DNA of 8,226 bases from Sphingomonas sp. (GCA_021154945.1 JAJNQF010000293.1:1-8226); one strand, 5' to 3'. Positions 1 through 6,956 are shown, counted from the first letter of the stretch. The notes: generated from the sequence alone by a model not told the origin. Program-made: numbers and translations.

Positions 1-218
1 AGCACGCCCGGCATGATCGGGCGCCCAGGGAAATGCCCCTGGAAGAATTGCTCGTTCATCGACACCGCCTTGATCGCTGTGATCGAGGTGTCGAGGATCA
101 GATCCTCGACACGATCGACAAGCAGCATCGGGTAGCGATGCGGCAACGCGGCCATGACGCGCCCGATATCGAGCGGGCCCATGCCTTTTTCAGCAGTATC
201 GTTCACGGTCTCGGTCAT
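1..218 (-). CDS. fabZ: 3-hydroxyacyl-[acyl-carrier-protein] dehydratase FabZ (3' part beyond window)
   Basis: FabZ removes water from (3R)-hydroxyacyl-ACP to give trans-2-enoyl-ACP in the cytosolic type II fatty acid elongation cycle. Only the first 72 codons are visible; the gene runs off the left edge. They contain the family hallmarks LPHRYPMLLVDRV (residues 25-37) and the active-site segment FFQGHFPGRPIMPGV (residues 58-72), with the expected catalytic histidine at residue 62. The hot-dog central helix with its acidic catalytic residue would lie beyond the window. I chose the ATG at 218, 9 bp after the skp stop. No good ribosome binding site precedes it, so it probably relies on coupling to skp. 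Met13, preceded by a purine-rich AAAAAGG, is an alternative start just ahead of the conserved region. In many proteobacteria lpxD would separate skp and fabZ; here it does not. Identification is very secure; the start is less so. Confidence 0.95.
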   Translation of the reverse strand, partial: MTETVNDTAEKGMGPLDIGRVMAALPHRYPMLLVDRVEDLILDTSITAIKAVSMNEQFFQGHFPGRPIMPGV

Positions 219-227
219 CAATGTAGC

Positions 228-890
228 TTAGCGACCCTGCGGGGTGCGCGTCGCGGCAGGCGCACGCGCGGCTGCGGCGGGTGCGGCGCCCTGCTGCTGC
301 TGGCCACCCTGGTTCGGCTGCCAGTTCGCCGGCACGGCGGTGCTGACCGACGGCACGAGGCGATCGAGCTCGGTCGTGATCGCGGCGGTGATGTCGGCGG
401 TCGGCTGTGCGAACAGCGCGGCCTCCGGACGCAGCAACAGGCTGACGTTCTTTGCGCGAACGGCAGCGGTCACGGCGTCGGCGAGCTTCGCCTGGATCTG
501 CTCGATCGCATATTGCTGCGCGCGCTGGGCGGGCTGAGTCAGGCGGGCGAGTTCCTGGTTGGCGGCGTTTTCACGCGCCTGGATCGCCTGCGCCTGCGGA
601 CGCAAGGTGGCTTCGGTCGCGCCGGGTGCACGCTGTGCGGTCTGGAACGCAGTGACCAGCGGCTGAAGCTCACGCGCTACGGCCTGGCGACGGGTCTCGG
701 CCTGGTCGAGCTGGGCCTTGTAGGTCGTCTCGATCTGGGCGCGTGCAGCGTTCCAGGCCTTCGAGTTGGCGATCGCGCCCTGCGCGTCGGCGACGGCGAT
801 GCCCGAAACCTGTGCGTCCGCAGCGGTCGCGGTCATGGCAGCCGGCGCGGCGAGCGCTGCGGCGAGGAGAAGCGTCTTGAACGTCGTCAT
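228..890 (-). CDS. skp: OmpH/Skp family periplasmic outer-membrane-protein chaperone
   Basis: Skp-type chaperones hold unfolded outer-membrane proteins in the periplasm and deliver them to the BAM complex. The 220-residue product has a clear signal peptide (basic TFK start, Ala/Leu core, probable cleavage after ATAADA, residue 26), then GIAVADAQGAIANSKAW (residues 30-46), as OmpH proteins begin. Next comes an Ala/Gln/Glu-rich helical stretch (about 47-145), expected to form the coiled-coil tentacles, and a return segment ending in ITAAITTELDRLVPSV (about 167-182). The last 35 residues are a Gln/Ala/Pro-rich disordered tail with four consecutive glutamines; E. coli Skp is about 160 residues, so the tail explains part of the extra length. 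The ATG overlaps the bamA stop by one base (TGATG), with an AGGG about 11 bases upstream, so translation is probably coupled to bamA. Sequence conservation in this family is low, and position right after bamA supports the call strongly. Confidence 0.92.
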   Translation of the reverse strand: MTTFKTLLLAAALAAPAAMTATAADAQVSGIAVADAQGAIANSKAWNAARAQIETTYKAQLDQAETRRQAVARELQPLVTAFQTAQRAPGATEATLRPQAQAIQARENAANQELARLTQPAQRAQQYAIEQIQAKLADAVTAAVRAKNVSLLLRPEAALFAQPTADITAAITTELDRLVPSVSTAVPANWQPNQGGQQQQGAAPAAAARAPAATRTPQGR

Positions 891-3676
891 CAGAACTGTG
901 TCCCTACGTTGAAAGTAATGAGCTTGGGGTCGTCACCCTTCTGGGTGAGCAAGGCTTTGGCGAGATCGATGCGGAGCGGGCCGAACGGCGAGTTCCAGTT
1001 GACGCCGATACCCACCGACAGACGCGGCTTGGCCGAGTTGCCGAGGAAGCTTTCGACGAAAGGCGTCTGTTCGGTCAAGGCACGCGGGTTGGCGGCTGTG
1101 CCGATACACGCGCCCGCCGCATCCGGAGAACCGGCCGCGCAGGTCGTGTTGGCCGTGACCGGCGCACCGGTCGTGTCGGTCGTCGTGTATGTATAGAGCG
1201 CCGCACCCGCGGAATTGACCGATGGCGTGAAGGTCGATCCGACATATTCCTTGCCCGTGGTCGGATCGATCAAGGTCGGGAACGTCGCCGACGGCAGCGG
1301 CCTGGTGATACCGAACAGGCTACCGACCTGCCCGTAGATCGACGGCCGCAAGCCGAGCTCGCGGGCGCCGGAGCCCAACGGAATCTCGATTTCCGCACGC
1401 GCCAGGTAATAGGCACGCCCACCCAGCGCATCGTCCTGGATCGAATTGCGGTCGGTCGCGAGAACCTGGGTCGGTGTTCCATTGCTATAGGCGGCGCGCA
1501 GAATGCGCGGCCCGACGCCGCGGATGTCGAAGCCGCGGAACTGCGGTTCACCCAGATAGAAGCGATCGGTAATCCGGACCGCGTCCGAGCCGGCCCTGCG
1601 CGCCTTCTCGAGCGGATGAATATAGCCGCCTTCGGCGACGATCGAGCCGATGAAGCCGCTGCCGAGGTTCTGGTACTTGGACCCTTCGAAACGAGTCCGG
1701 ATGTACTTCACGTCGCCGCCGAGGCCGGCAAAGTCCTGGCTGAACGAGAAGCGCGAACCGGCCGTCGGGCGCAAGCGACTGTTGAGATTGTCGCGGCTGA
1801 GCGAATAGCCGACCGAGGACGTCCAGCGATTGCCGATCGCGTCGCACAGATAGCGTCCCGCCACGAGCACGTTGCACGAGCCATCGGCGTTCAGGAACTG
1901 GTTGTCGAGACCGACCTCATCATAGGACAGGCCATAGCGCGCCGACAGCGACCAGAATTCGGTCAGCGGCACGCCGGTACGAAGCTGGAAACCGGTCGAG
2001 ACCTGCGAATAATTGGTCTGCCGATCATTGCCGACGAAGTTGAACGAGTTGTAATCGCGGCGGAAGATATCGCCACCGAGCGCGATGTTCTTGTCGAACA
2101 GGTAGGGCTCGGTGAAGCCCAACTCGATAGACTTCGAATAGCTCGAATAATTGACGCCCGCGCGCAGTTCCTGGCCCTTGCCGCGGAAGTTGCGCTGCGT
2201 GATGTTCGCCTGGACGATGAAGCGTTCAAGGCTGGAATAGCCCGCCGACAGCTGCAACTCGCCGGTCGACTTCTCTTCGAGGTTGGTCTCCAGGATCACG
2301 CGGTCGGGCGCCGATCCCGGCAGCTGCTTGATCTCCATCTTGTCCTGGAAATAGCCCAGCGAGTTGATGCGATCCTGCGAGCGCTTCACCTGAAAGCTGT
2401 TGAACGCGTCGCCCTCGGCCAGACGAATCTCGCGGCGGACAACCTTGTCCTGCGTCTGCGTATTGCCGTTGATCTCGATCCGCTCGACATAGGTCCGCTT
2501 GGCTTCGGCGATGTTGAAATTAATCCCCATCGTCAGCGTGTCGGAATCCTTGGCGAACTCCGGGTTCACTTCGGTGAACGCATAGCCGAACAGGCCCGCG
2601 GTCTGGGACAGGTTGTCGACCGAATCCTCAACCAGCTTCGCATTGTACCAGTCGCCCTTCTTCAGCGGCAGCGTGGCCGCGAGCTTGGTGTTGTCGAAGT
2701 CGCGGATCTGGCTGTCGACGGTGACGTCGCCGAATTTGTAGCGCTTGCCCTCTTCCACCACGTACGTGATGATGAAGTCCTTCTTGTCCGGCGTCAGCTC
2801 GGCGACCGCCGACGTCACGCGGAAATCGGCATAGCCCTGCGTCAGGTAGAACTGGCGGAGCTTCTGCTGATCGTAAGACAGGCGGTCCTGATCGTAGCTG
2901 GTCGCCGACGAGAGCAGGCGGAATAGGCGGGCCTGCTTGGTCGCCATCTGGCCGCGGATCTGGTCGTCGGAGAACACCTCGTTGCCGAGGATGTTGATCT
3001 GGCGAACCTTCGACTTCGGCCCTTCGCTGACGACGAACACGACGTCGACGCGGTTCTGGTCGAGGTTGACCATCTTCGGATCGATGACCGCGCCGAAGCG
3101 GCCCTGACGGCGATACAGCTCGATGATCCGGCCGATGTCCTGGCGGACCGCGGTGCGCGTGAAAATCTGGCGCGGCGCGAGCTTGATCTCTTTGGTGATC
3201 TTGTCGGTCTTGAGCGCCTTGTTGCCCTCGATGATCACGCGGTTGATGATCGGGTTCTCGCGCACGCGCAGCACGATGTTGCCGTCCTCGACACCCGCGA
3301 TCGAGTAATCCGCGAACAGGTCGCTCGCCTGCAGGTCTTTCAGCGCCTGGTCGAGCGTTTCCGCGGTGTACGGGATACCGACGCGCAGCTTGGTGTAGGA
3401 CAGCACCGTCTCGGCCTCGATGCGCTGCGATCCCTCGACGCGCAAAGTCTTTATCGTCCGCACGGATACCGGCGCGGCGACGGGCGTTACACCCACGACC
3501 GGAGCAGCCGTCGTCGGCGTCTGCCGACCCGACGAAGGGCTTTGCGCAGGAGTCGCCGCCGGAGTCGCGGCGCCAGCCGGCACGGTCTGTGCCAGCGCGG
3601 GAACGCCCGACAGGATCGTTCCTGCAAGCAGCAGGGCGCCCTTGCGCGCGAAATCGTAACCGTTGATCGCTGTCAC
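890..3676 (-). CDS. bamA: outer membrane protein assembly factor BamA (Omp85 family)
   Basis: BamA is the essential core of the BAM complex, which folds and inserts beta-barrel proteins into the outer membrane. The 928-residue product has a signal peptide (cleavage likely after VPALA, residue 29), a Pro/Ala/Thr-rich linker (31-72), five POTRA repeats (about 74-141, 142-219, 222-309, 312-391, 394-468) and a C-terminal 16-strand barrel (about 472-928). The Omp85 loop-6 motif is seen as QFRGFDIRG (712-720), and the protein ends in Phe as part of the C-terminal beta-signal (LITFNVGTQF). It is longer than E. coli BamA (810), mainly through the linker and a large insertion at about 790-880. I chose the GTG at 3676 because AAGGTGG lies 5 bases upstream and the signal peptide follows at once. 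The frame stays open upstream to 4603, but that part lies antiparallel to nothing and merely overlaps rseP out of frame. The gap to rseP is 56 bp. Confidence 0.97.
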   Translation of the reverse strand: MTAINGYDFARKGALLLAGTILSGVPALAQTVPAGAATPAATPAQSPSSGRQTPTTAAPVVGVTPVAAPVSVRTIKTLRVEGSQRIEAETVLSYTKLRVGIPYTAETLDQALKDLQASDLFADYSIAGVEDGNIVLRVRENPIINRVIIEGNKALKTDKITKEIKLAPRQIFTRTAVRQDIGRIIELYRRQGRFGAVIDPKMVNLDQNRVDVVFVVSEGPKSKVRQINILGNEVFSDDQIRGQMATKQARLFRLLSSATSYDQDRLSYDQQKLRQFYLTQGYADFRVTSAVAELTPDKKDFIITYVVEEGKRYKFGDVTVDSQIRDFDNTKLAATLPLKKGDWYNAKLVEDSVDNLSQTAGLFGYAFTEVNPEFAKDSDTLTMGINFNIAEAKRTYVERIEINGNTQTQDKVVRREIRLAEGDAFNSFQVKRSQDRINSLGYFQDKMEIKQLPGSAPDRVILETNLEEKSTGELQLSAGYSSLERFIVQANITQRNFRGKGQELRAGVNYSSYSKSIELGFTEPYLFDKNIALGGDIFRRDYNSFNFVGNDRQTNYSQVSTGFQLRTGVPLTEFWSLSARYGLSYDEVGLDNQFLNADGSCNVLVAGRYLCDAIGNRWTSSVGYSLSRDNLNSRLRPTAGSRFSFSQDFAGLGGDVKYIRTRFEGSKYQNLGSGFIGSIVAEGGYIHPLEKARRAGSDAVRITDRFYLGEPQFRGFDIRGVGPRILRAAYSNGTPTQVLATDRNSIQDDALGGRAYYLARAEIEIPLGSGARELGLRPSIYGQVGSLFGITRPLPSATFPTLIDPTTGKEYVGSTFTPSVNSAGAALYTYTTTDTTGAPVTANTTCAAGSPDAAGACIGTAANPRALTEQTPFVESFLGNSAKPRLSVGIGVNWNSPFGPLRIDLAKALLTQKGDDPKLITFNVGTQF

Positions 3677-3681
3677 CAAAC

Positions 3682-3688
3682 CCACCTT
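3682..3688 (-). promoter_or_regulatory. ribosome binding site of bamA
   Basis: AAGGTGG on the minus strand differs by one base from the ideal AAGGAGG and sits 5 bases before the GTG at 3676. It decides the bamA start among several in-frame GTG and TTG codons (for example the GTG at 3685, which lies inside the site itself). The start is inferred from this spacing and from the signal peptide that follows. Confidence 0.6.
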
Positions 3689-3732
3689 AAAAACGTGCAC
3701 ATACAAGGCGCGCCCGCCCTGCCCTATCGTGG

Positions 3733-4866
3733 TCAGCCGATCAAGCCGGCCAGATTCTTCCACAGCCCGAAATTGCCGAGATCGTTGAAGGTCACCAGCA
3801 GCATCAGCGCAAGGATCGCCGCGAGGCCGCCGCGAAACGCCCATTCCTGCACCTGCGGCTCGACCGGGCGCCTGCGCACCGCTTCGATCGCATAGAAGAA
3901 CAGGTGACCGCCATCCAGCATCGGCACTGGCAGCAGGTTGATGAACCCCAGATTGATCGAGACCAGGGCGATCAGGAACACATAGGCGTCGAGCCCAAGC
4001 GACATCTGCTCGCCCGACACCTTGGCGATGCTGAGCGGTCCGCCGAGTTCCTTGACCGAACGGCGCCCGGTGATGACCTGCCCCAGCGTCTCGACCATCA
4101 TCGACACGATCTGCCCGGTGCGCTTCACCGCGACGACCGGTGCTTCGATCAGGCTGACGGGAACGATCACCGGCTTCGACCCGGCGATGCCGAGGCGGCC
4201 GATCTTGTATTCGTTGCCGAAGCGGTCGCGCTGCAATTCGGTGCCGATCACGAGGTCGCGCGACACCGTCTGGCCACCACGCACCGCGTCGATCTGCGTG
4301 CTCTCGCCGGCGCGGATGCGGGCGAAGCGGGCGAGATCGTCGAACGTCTCGACCGAGCGGCCGCCGATCGCGGTGATCCGGTCGCCGACCTGCAATCCGG
4401 CCGCAGCCGCGGCACTGCCGGGCACCGTGCCACCGACGACCGGCGGCATGCGGATGTCGCCATACGCGAAGGCGAAACCGGCAAGGATCAGGATGGCGAC
4501 GACGAAATTCACGACCGGACCGGCGGCGACGACGATCGCGCGCTGCCAGACCGGCTTCGACTGGAAGGTGCGCAGGCGTTCTTCGGCTGGCAGCGACAGC
4601 CATTCGGCCGAGGGCTGGCTTGCCGGGTTCATGTCGCCGGCGAACTTCACATAGCCGCCGAGCGGGAGCCAGCCGAACTTCCAGCGGGTCCCGCGCTTGT
4701 CGGTAAAGCCTGCGATCTCGCGACCGAAGCCGACCGCGAAAGCATCCGCCTTGATCCCGAAATAGCGTCCCGCGAGGTAATGGCCCATCTCGTGCACGAA
4801 CACGAGCGGTCCGATCACCAGGACGAACGACAATATCGTCAGCAGGATACCGGGTGTTTCGATCAA
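3733..4866 (-). CDS. rseP: RIP metalloprotease RseP (site-2 protease, M50 family)
   Basis: RseP is an inner-membrane zinc protease that cuts transmembrane helices, notably of anti-sigma factors after a first site-1 cleavage, releasing envelope-stress sigma factors. With the start used here it has 377 residues. The zinc motif HEMGH (residues 25-29) lies in the first membrane segment. The conserved FGWLPLGGYVKFAGDMN follows (64-80), then a second hydrophobic segment (about 110-135), a single PDZ domain (about 137-210, with VPGSAAAAAGLQVGDRI), and the third metal ligand in NLLPVPMLDGG (310-320, Asp318). A last membrane segment lies near 348-360. E. coli RseP has two PDZ domains and about 450 residues; one PDZ and this shorter length are common in alphaproteobacteria. 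The TTG at 4866 overlaps the dxr stop as TTGA and has AAGGA 9 bases upstream. Another TTG at 4875 would add three residues but lies directly against the AAGGA, so I prefer 4866. No ATG is available. Confidence 0.96.
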   Translation of the reverse strand: MIETPGILLTILSFVLVIGPLVFVHEMGHYLAGRYFGIKADAFAVGFGREIAGFTDKRGTRWKFGWLPLGGYVKFAGDMNPASQPSAEWLSLPAEERLRTFQSKPVWQRAIVVAAGPVVNFVVAILILAGFAFAYGDIRMPPVVGGTVPGSAAAAAGLQVGDRITAIGGRSVETFDDLARFARIRAGESTQIDAVRGGQTVSRDLVIGTELQRDRFGNEYKIGRLGIAGSKPVIVPVSLIEAPVVAVKRTGQIVSMMVETLGQVITGRRSVKELGGPLSIAKVSGEQMSLGLDAYVFLIALVSINLGFINLLPVPMLDGGHLFFYAIEAVRRRPVEPQVQEWAFRGGLAAILALMLLVTFNDLGNFGLWKNLAGLIG

Positions 4867-6020
4867 ACCGCGCAATCCTTCACACGTACACCCGCTAATA
4901 CCCGCGCCTCGGCGTCGATCGCCAATACGGCATCGACGCTATCCGGCGCGGCCGGGTCGTAACAGGATAACGTATGTTCGACGATTGCGGCAATTTCGAG
5001 GAAACAAATGCGGCGCTTGATGAAGGCCTCGACCGCGACCTCGTTGGCGGCGTTGAGAATCGCCGGCCGCGCCCCGCCTGCGTCTAACGCCTCACGCGCG
5101 AGTCGCAGCGCCGGGAAGCGCACCGGATCGGGCGCCTCGAACTCGAGTCGGCCGATCGCGACTAGGTCGAGCGGGGCCATCGGCGTCGCCATCCGATCCG
5201 GCCAGGCGAGCGTATGCGCGATCGGCGTCCGCATGTCGGGGGGACCCAGCTGCGCGAGAACCGAGCCGTCGACATAATCGACCAGGCTGTGAACCACCGA
5301 TTGCGGGTGGATCACGATCTCGATCCGGTCATGCGGGATCGGGAACAGCCGCGCGGCCTCGATCAGTTCGAGGCCCTTGTTCATGCAGGTCGCCGAATCG
5401 ACCGAGATCTTCGCGCCCATCGACCAGTTGGGATGCTTGACCGCCTGTTCGAGCGTCACGCCGCGCATCTGCTCGGTGGTCCAGTCGCGGAACGGACCGC
5501 CGCTGCACGTCAAGATGATCCGCCGCACGCGCTCGGGCCGAGTCGCGTCGAAGCACTGGAAGATCGCGTTATGTTCGGAATCGGCAGGCAACAACGTCGC
5601 GCCGGTCCGCTTGGTCGCAGCGAGGATCACGTCGCCGGCGGAGACCAGCGGCTCCTTGTTGGCGATCACGACGGTCCCGCCCTGCTCGATCGCCGCCATC
5701 ACCGGCTTCAGGCCGGCACAGCCGACGATCGCGCCCATCGTCCAGTCCGCACCCGATGACGCCGCCTCGGCGATAGCCTCGGAGCCACCGCCTGCGCGAA
5801 TGCCCGTACCGGCCAGCGCTTCACGAAGTTCGGGAAGGCACCCCTCGTCCGCCACCACGGCAAACTCCGCGTTGGTCCGGATCGCGGCCGCGGCGAGCTT
5901 CGCCACGTCGCAGTTCGCGGTCAGCGCGACGACGCGGAAGCGGTCGGGCTCACGCTCGATCAGGTCGAGCGTCGAGGTACCGACCGAGCCGGTCGCCCCC
6001 AGAATCGTGACGCTCTTCAT
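4863..6020 (-). CDS. dxr: 1-deoxy-D-xylulose 5-phosphate reductoisomerase (DXR)
   Basis: DXR converts 1-deoxy-D-xylulose 5-phosphate to 2-C-methyl-D-erythritol 4-phosphate with NADPH and a divalent metal. It is the first committed step of the MEP isoprenoid pathway, which ultimately supplies the farnesyl diphosphate used by UppS. The 385-residue product shows the NADPH-binding GATGSVG (residues 8-14), NKEPLVSAG (121-129), the metal-binding Asp-Ser-Glu in LLPADSEHNAIFQ (Asp147, Glu149), CSGGPFRDW (172-180), and the substrate and metal segment KISVDSATCMNKGLE (204-218). The all-helical C-terminal domain follows. Length is as usual for the family (about 390-400). The ATG at 6020 overlaps the cdsA stop as ATGA and is immediately followed by the Rossmann strand MKSVTILGATG, so it is secure although the frame stays open upstream to 6299. 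No Shine-Dalgarno is visible, so translational coupling to cdsA is likely. As the target of fosmidomycin the active site appears intact. Confidence 0.98.
   Translation of the reverse strand: MKSVTILGATGSVGTSTLDLIEREPDRFRVVALTANCDVAKLAAAAIRTNAEFAVVADEGCLPELREALAGTGIRAGGGSEAIAEAASSGADWTMGAIVGCAGLKPVMAAIEQGGTVVIANKEPLVSAGDVILAATKRTGATLLPADSEHNAIFQCFDATRPERVRRIILTCSGGPFRDWTTEQMRGVTLEQAVKHPNWSMGAKISVDSATCMNKGLELIEAARLFPIPHDRIEIVIHPQSVVHSLVDYVDGSVLAQLGPPDMRTPIAHTLAWPDRMATPMAPLDLVAIGRLEFEAPDPVRFPALRLAREALDAGGARPAILNAANEVAVEAFIKRRICFLEIAAIVEHTLSCYDPAAPDSVDAVLAIDAEARVLAGVRVKDCAV
4876..4880 (-). promoter_or_regulatory. ribosome binding site of rseP, inside the dxr 3' end
   Basis: AAGGA on the minus strand lies within the last codons of dxr, 9 bases before the TTG at 4866. 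It has no spacer to the alternative TTG at 4875. It therefore favours the start that overlaps the dxr stop codon by four bases (TTGA), matching the GTGA and ATGA junctions elsewhere in this operon. Confidence 0.5.
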
Positions 6021-6844
6021 GCGTAAAAATGCGGCAGCAGGACGAGGAACGCCGCGACCGGCGCGACCGGGACCAGGCCGTCGAGGCGATCCATGACGCC
6101 ACCATGTCCGGGCAGGATGTTGCCGCTGTCCTTCACGCCTGCCACCCTCTTCAACCAACTCTCGTAAAGATCGCCCATCTGCGCGAGCACGGCGAGCACC
6201 GGCGTCGCCAGCGTCATCCGCATCGGCAGGCCGTATTGCGTGTGCAGCACCGCCGCGACCGCGCTCGCCAGCACGACGCCGCCGATCAGCCCCGACCATG
6301 TCTTGTTCGGACTGATCACCGGCGCGATTTTAGGGCCGCCCAGCGTCCGCCCCGTAAAGAACGCGCCGATATCGCACGCCCACACCAGCGACAGCGCCCA
6401 CAGCGTGTAGAGGATGCCATCGTCCTGCCGCCGGATGATCATCAGCGCGAGCACGGGGAGACCGCAATAGACGATGCCGAGCGCCAGCTTGGGTTTGCGC
6501 GTCGTGATGACGACGAAGAACGCGGCGCCCGCGAGCAGCCCGAGCGTGAAGAAATCATGGATGACGAGGATCAGCGACGCCGGCGCCATCAGCGCGAGCG
6601 GCACCGACAGCGCGAACTGCGTCATCCGCTTGGTCTTGGCGTCGACGCCCTGGAGCATCGACCATTCCGCCATCATGAACAGCGCCGCCAGGATGCCCAG
6701 CAACCAGAACGCGATCCCGCCGAGCGTCAGCGCGATGCTGGCGACGACGATCATGCCGACGCTGGCGATCATCCGAAGCTTAAGGTTGGACGGTGTGCGC
6801 AGCGCCTGATCGGGCGCCTTCGCGGGGTCTGGCAGGGTCGTCAC
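6017..6844 (-). CDS. cdsA: phosphatidate cytidylyltransferase (CDP-diacylglycerol synthase)
   Basis: CdsA is an inner-membrane enzyme that makes CDP-diacylglycerol from CTP and phosphatidic acid, the branch point to all major phospholipids. The 275-residue product has several hydrophobic segments (about 25-60, 78-113, 120-137, 147-162, 183-200, 257-272). It also has the full family signature from Ser229 to Asp255: SWLKRVAGVKDSG then NILPGHGGVMDRLD. Upstream are ACDIGAFFTGR (156-166) and SPNKTWSGLIGG (178-189), both typical of the family. The start is a GTG at 6844 with a weak GGGATGG 4 bases upstream; the frame is closed by a lack of better starts until Met25, which would trim the polar N-terminus without touching the membrane core. 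The stop overlaps dxr by four bases. It is separated from uppS by 112 bp holding a REP-like repeat, the only such gap in the operon, so expression here may differ from uppS. Confidence 0.96.
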   Translation of the reverse strand: MTTLPDPAKAPDQALRTPSNLKLRMIASVGMIVVASIALTLGGIAFWLLGILAALFMMAEWSMLQGVDAKTKRMTQFALSVPLALMAPASLILVIHDFFTLGLLAGAAFFVVITTRKPKLALGIVYCGLPVLALMIIRRQDDGILYTLWALSLVWACDIGAFFTGRTLGGPKIAPVISPNKTWSGLIGGVVLASAVAAVLHTQYGLPMRMTLATPVLAVLAQMGDLYESWLKRVAGVKDSGNILPGHGGVMDRLDGLVPVAPVAAFLVLLPHFYA

Positions 6845-6855
6845 GAAGCCATCCC

Positions 6856-6889
6856 ATTATAAAAACAGCCGTTCCCGCGCGAGGGCGGG
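6856..6889 (-). promoter_or_regulatory. possible attenuator or promoter element before cdsA: short hairpin, T5 tract, TATAAT
   Basis: Reading toward cdsA, a CCCGC/GCGGG hairpin with a 6-base loop (6889-6874) is followed after 8 bases by five Ts (6865-6861), which run into a perfect TATAAT (6861-6856) about 12 bases before the GTG start. The hairpin plus T-tract is like a weak intrinsic terminator, but the gap to the Ts is longer than usual. The TATAAT matches a -10 box, yet no -35-like hexamer is present 16-18 bases upstream, and a start site there would leave almost no leader. Both readings are tentative. Confidence 0.22.
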
Positions 6890-6949
6890 AGTCCAGGATT
6901 ACGCACGTTTGCGCTCCTGGCTCCTGGGCCCCCGCGTTCGCGAGGGAAC
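6871..6949. repeat. REP-like imperfect inverted repeat (two 28-nt arms, each a hairpin)
   Basis: Arms at 6871-6898 and 6922-6949 are inverted copies matching at 23 of 28 positions, separated by 23 bases. Each arm can also fold alone: CCCGC/GCGGG around a 6-base loop on the left, and CCC..CG/CG..GGG around TTCG on the right. This layout, with GTTCCC at the outer end and CCAGGA at the inner end, is the style of dispersed extragenic palindromes found in many copies in sphingomonad genomes (from memory, not searched). A 7-base tandem duplication, GCTCCTG twice, lies at 6913-6926, partly in the spacer. The element fills most of the gap between uppS and cdsA and could stabilise or process the mRNA. 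Confidence 0.75.
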
Positions 6950-6956
6950 AGAAGGA

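Noticed and set aside
33..1196. 387-codon plus-strand frame across fabZ, skp and bamA ends
   Set aside because: Antisense to three real genes, and the product is an Arg/Gly-rich low-complexity string with no fold or motif.
1616..2926. 436-codon open frame on the plus strand opposite bamA
   Set aside because: It lies wholly antisense to the unmistakable bamA. Its product is Arg/Leu/Ala-rich with no recognisable motif, as expected of a shadow frame in GC-rich DNA.
3677..3732. Possible promoter for bamA in the 56-bp gap after rseP
   Set aside because: E. coli has an envelope-stress promoter upstream of bamA, but I found no convincing -35/-10 pair here. The GGCGCGCC and GTGCAC palindromes are short and common in GC-rich DNA.
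3677..4603. In-frame upstream extension of bamA by 309 codons
   Set aside because: It overlaps rseP out of frame, is Arg-rich with no motif, and would bury the signal peptide. The ribosome binding site and signal peptide place the start at 3676.
3904..4962. 352-codon plus-strand frame opposite rseP
   Set aside because: Antisense to rseP; the His/Arg/Asp-rich composition is the mirror of its codon usage, and there is no motif.
6021..6299. In-frame upstream extension of dxr
   Set aside because: It overlaps the conserved C-terminal part of cdsA, and the enzyme fold begins right at the ATG at 6020.
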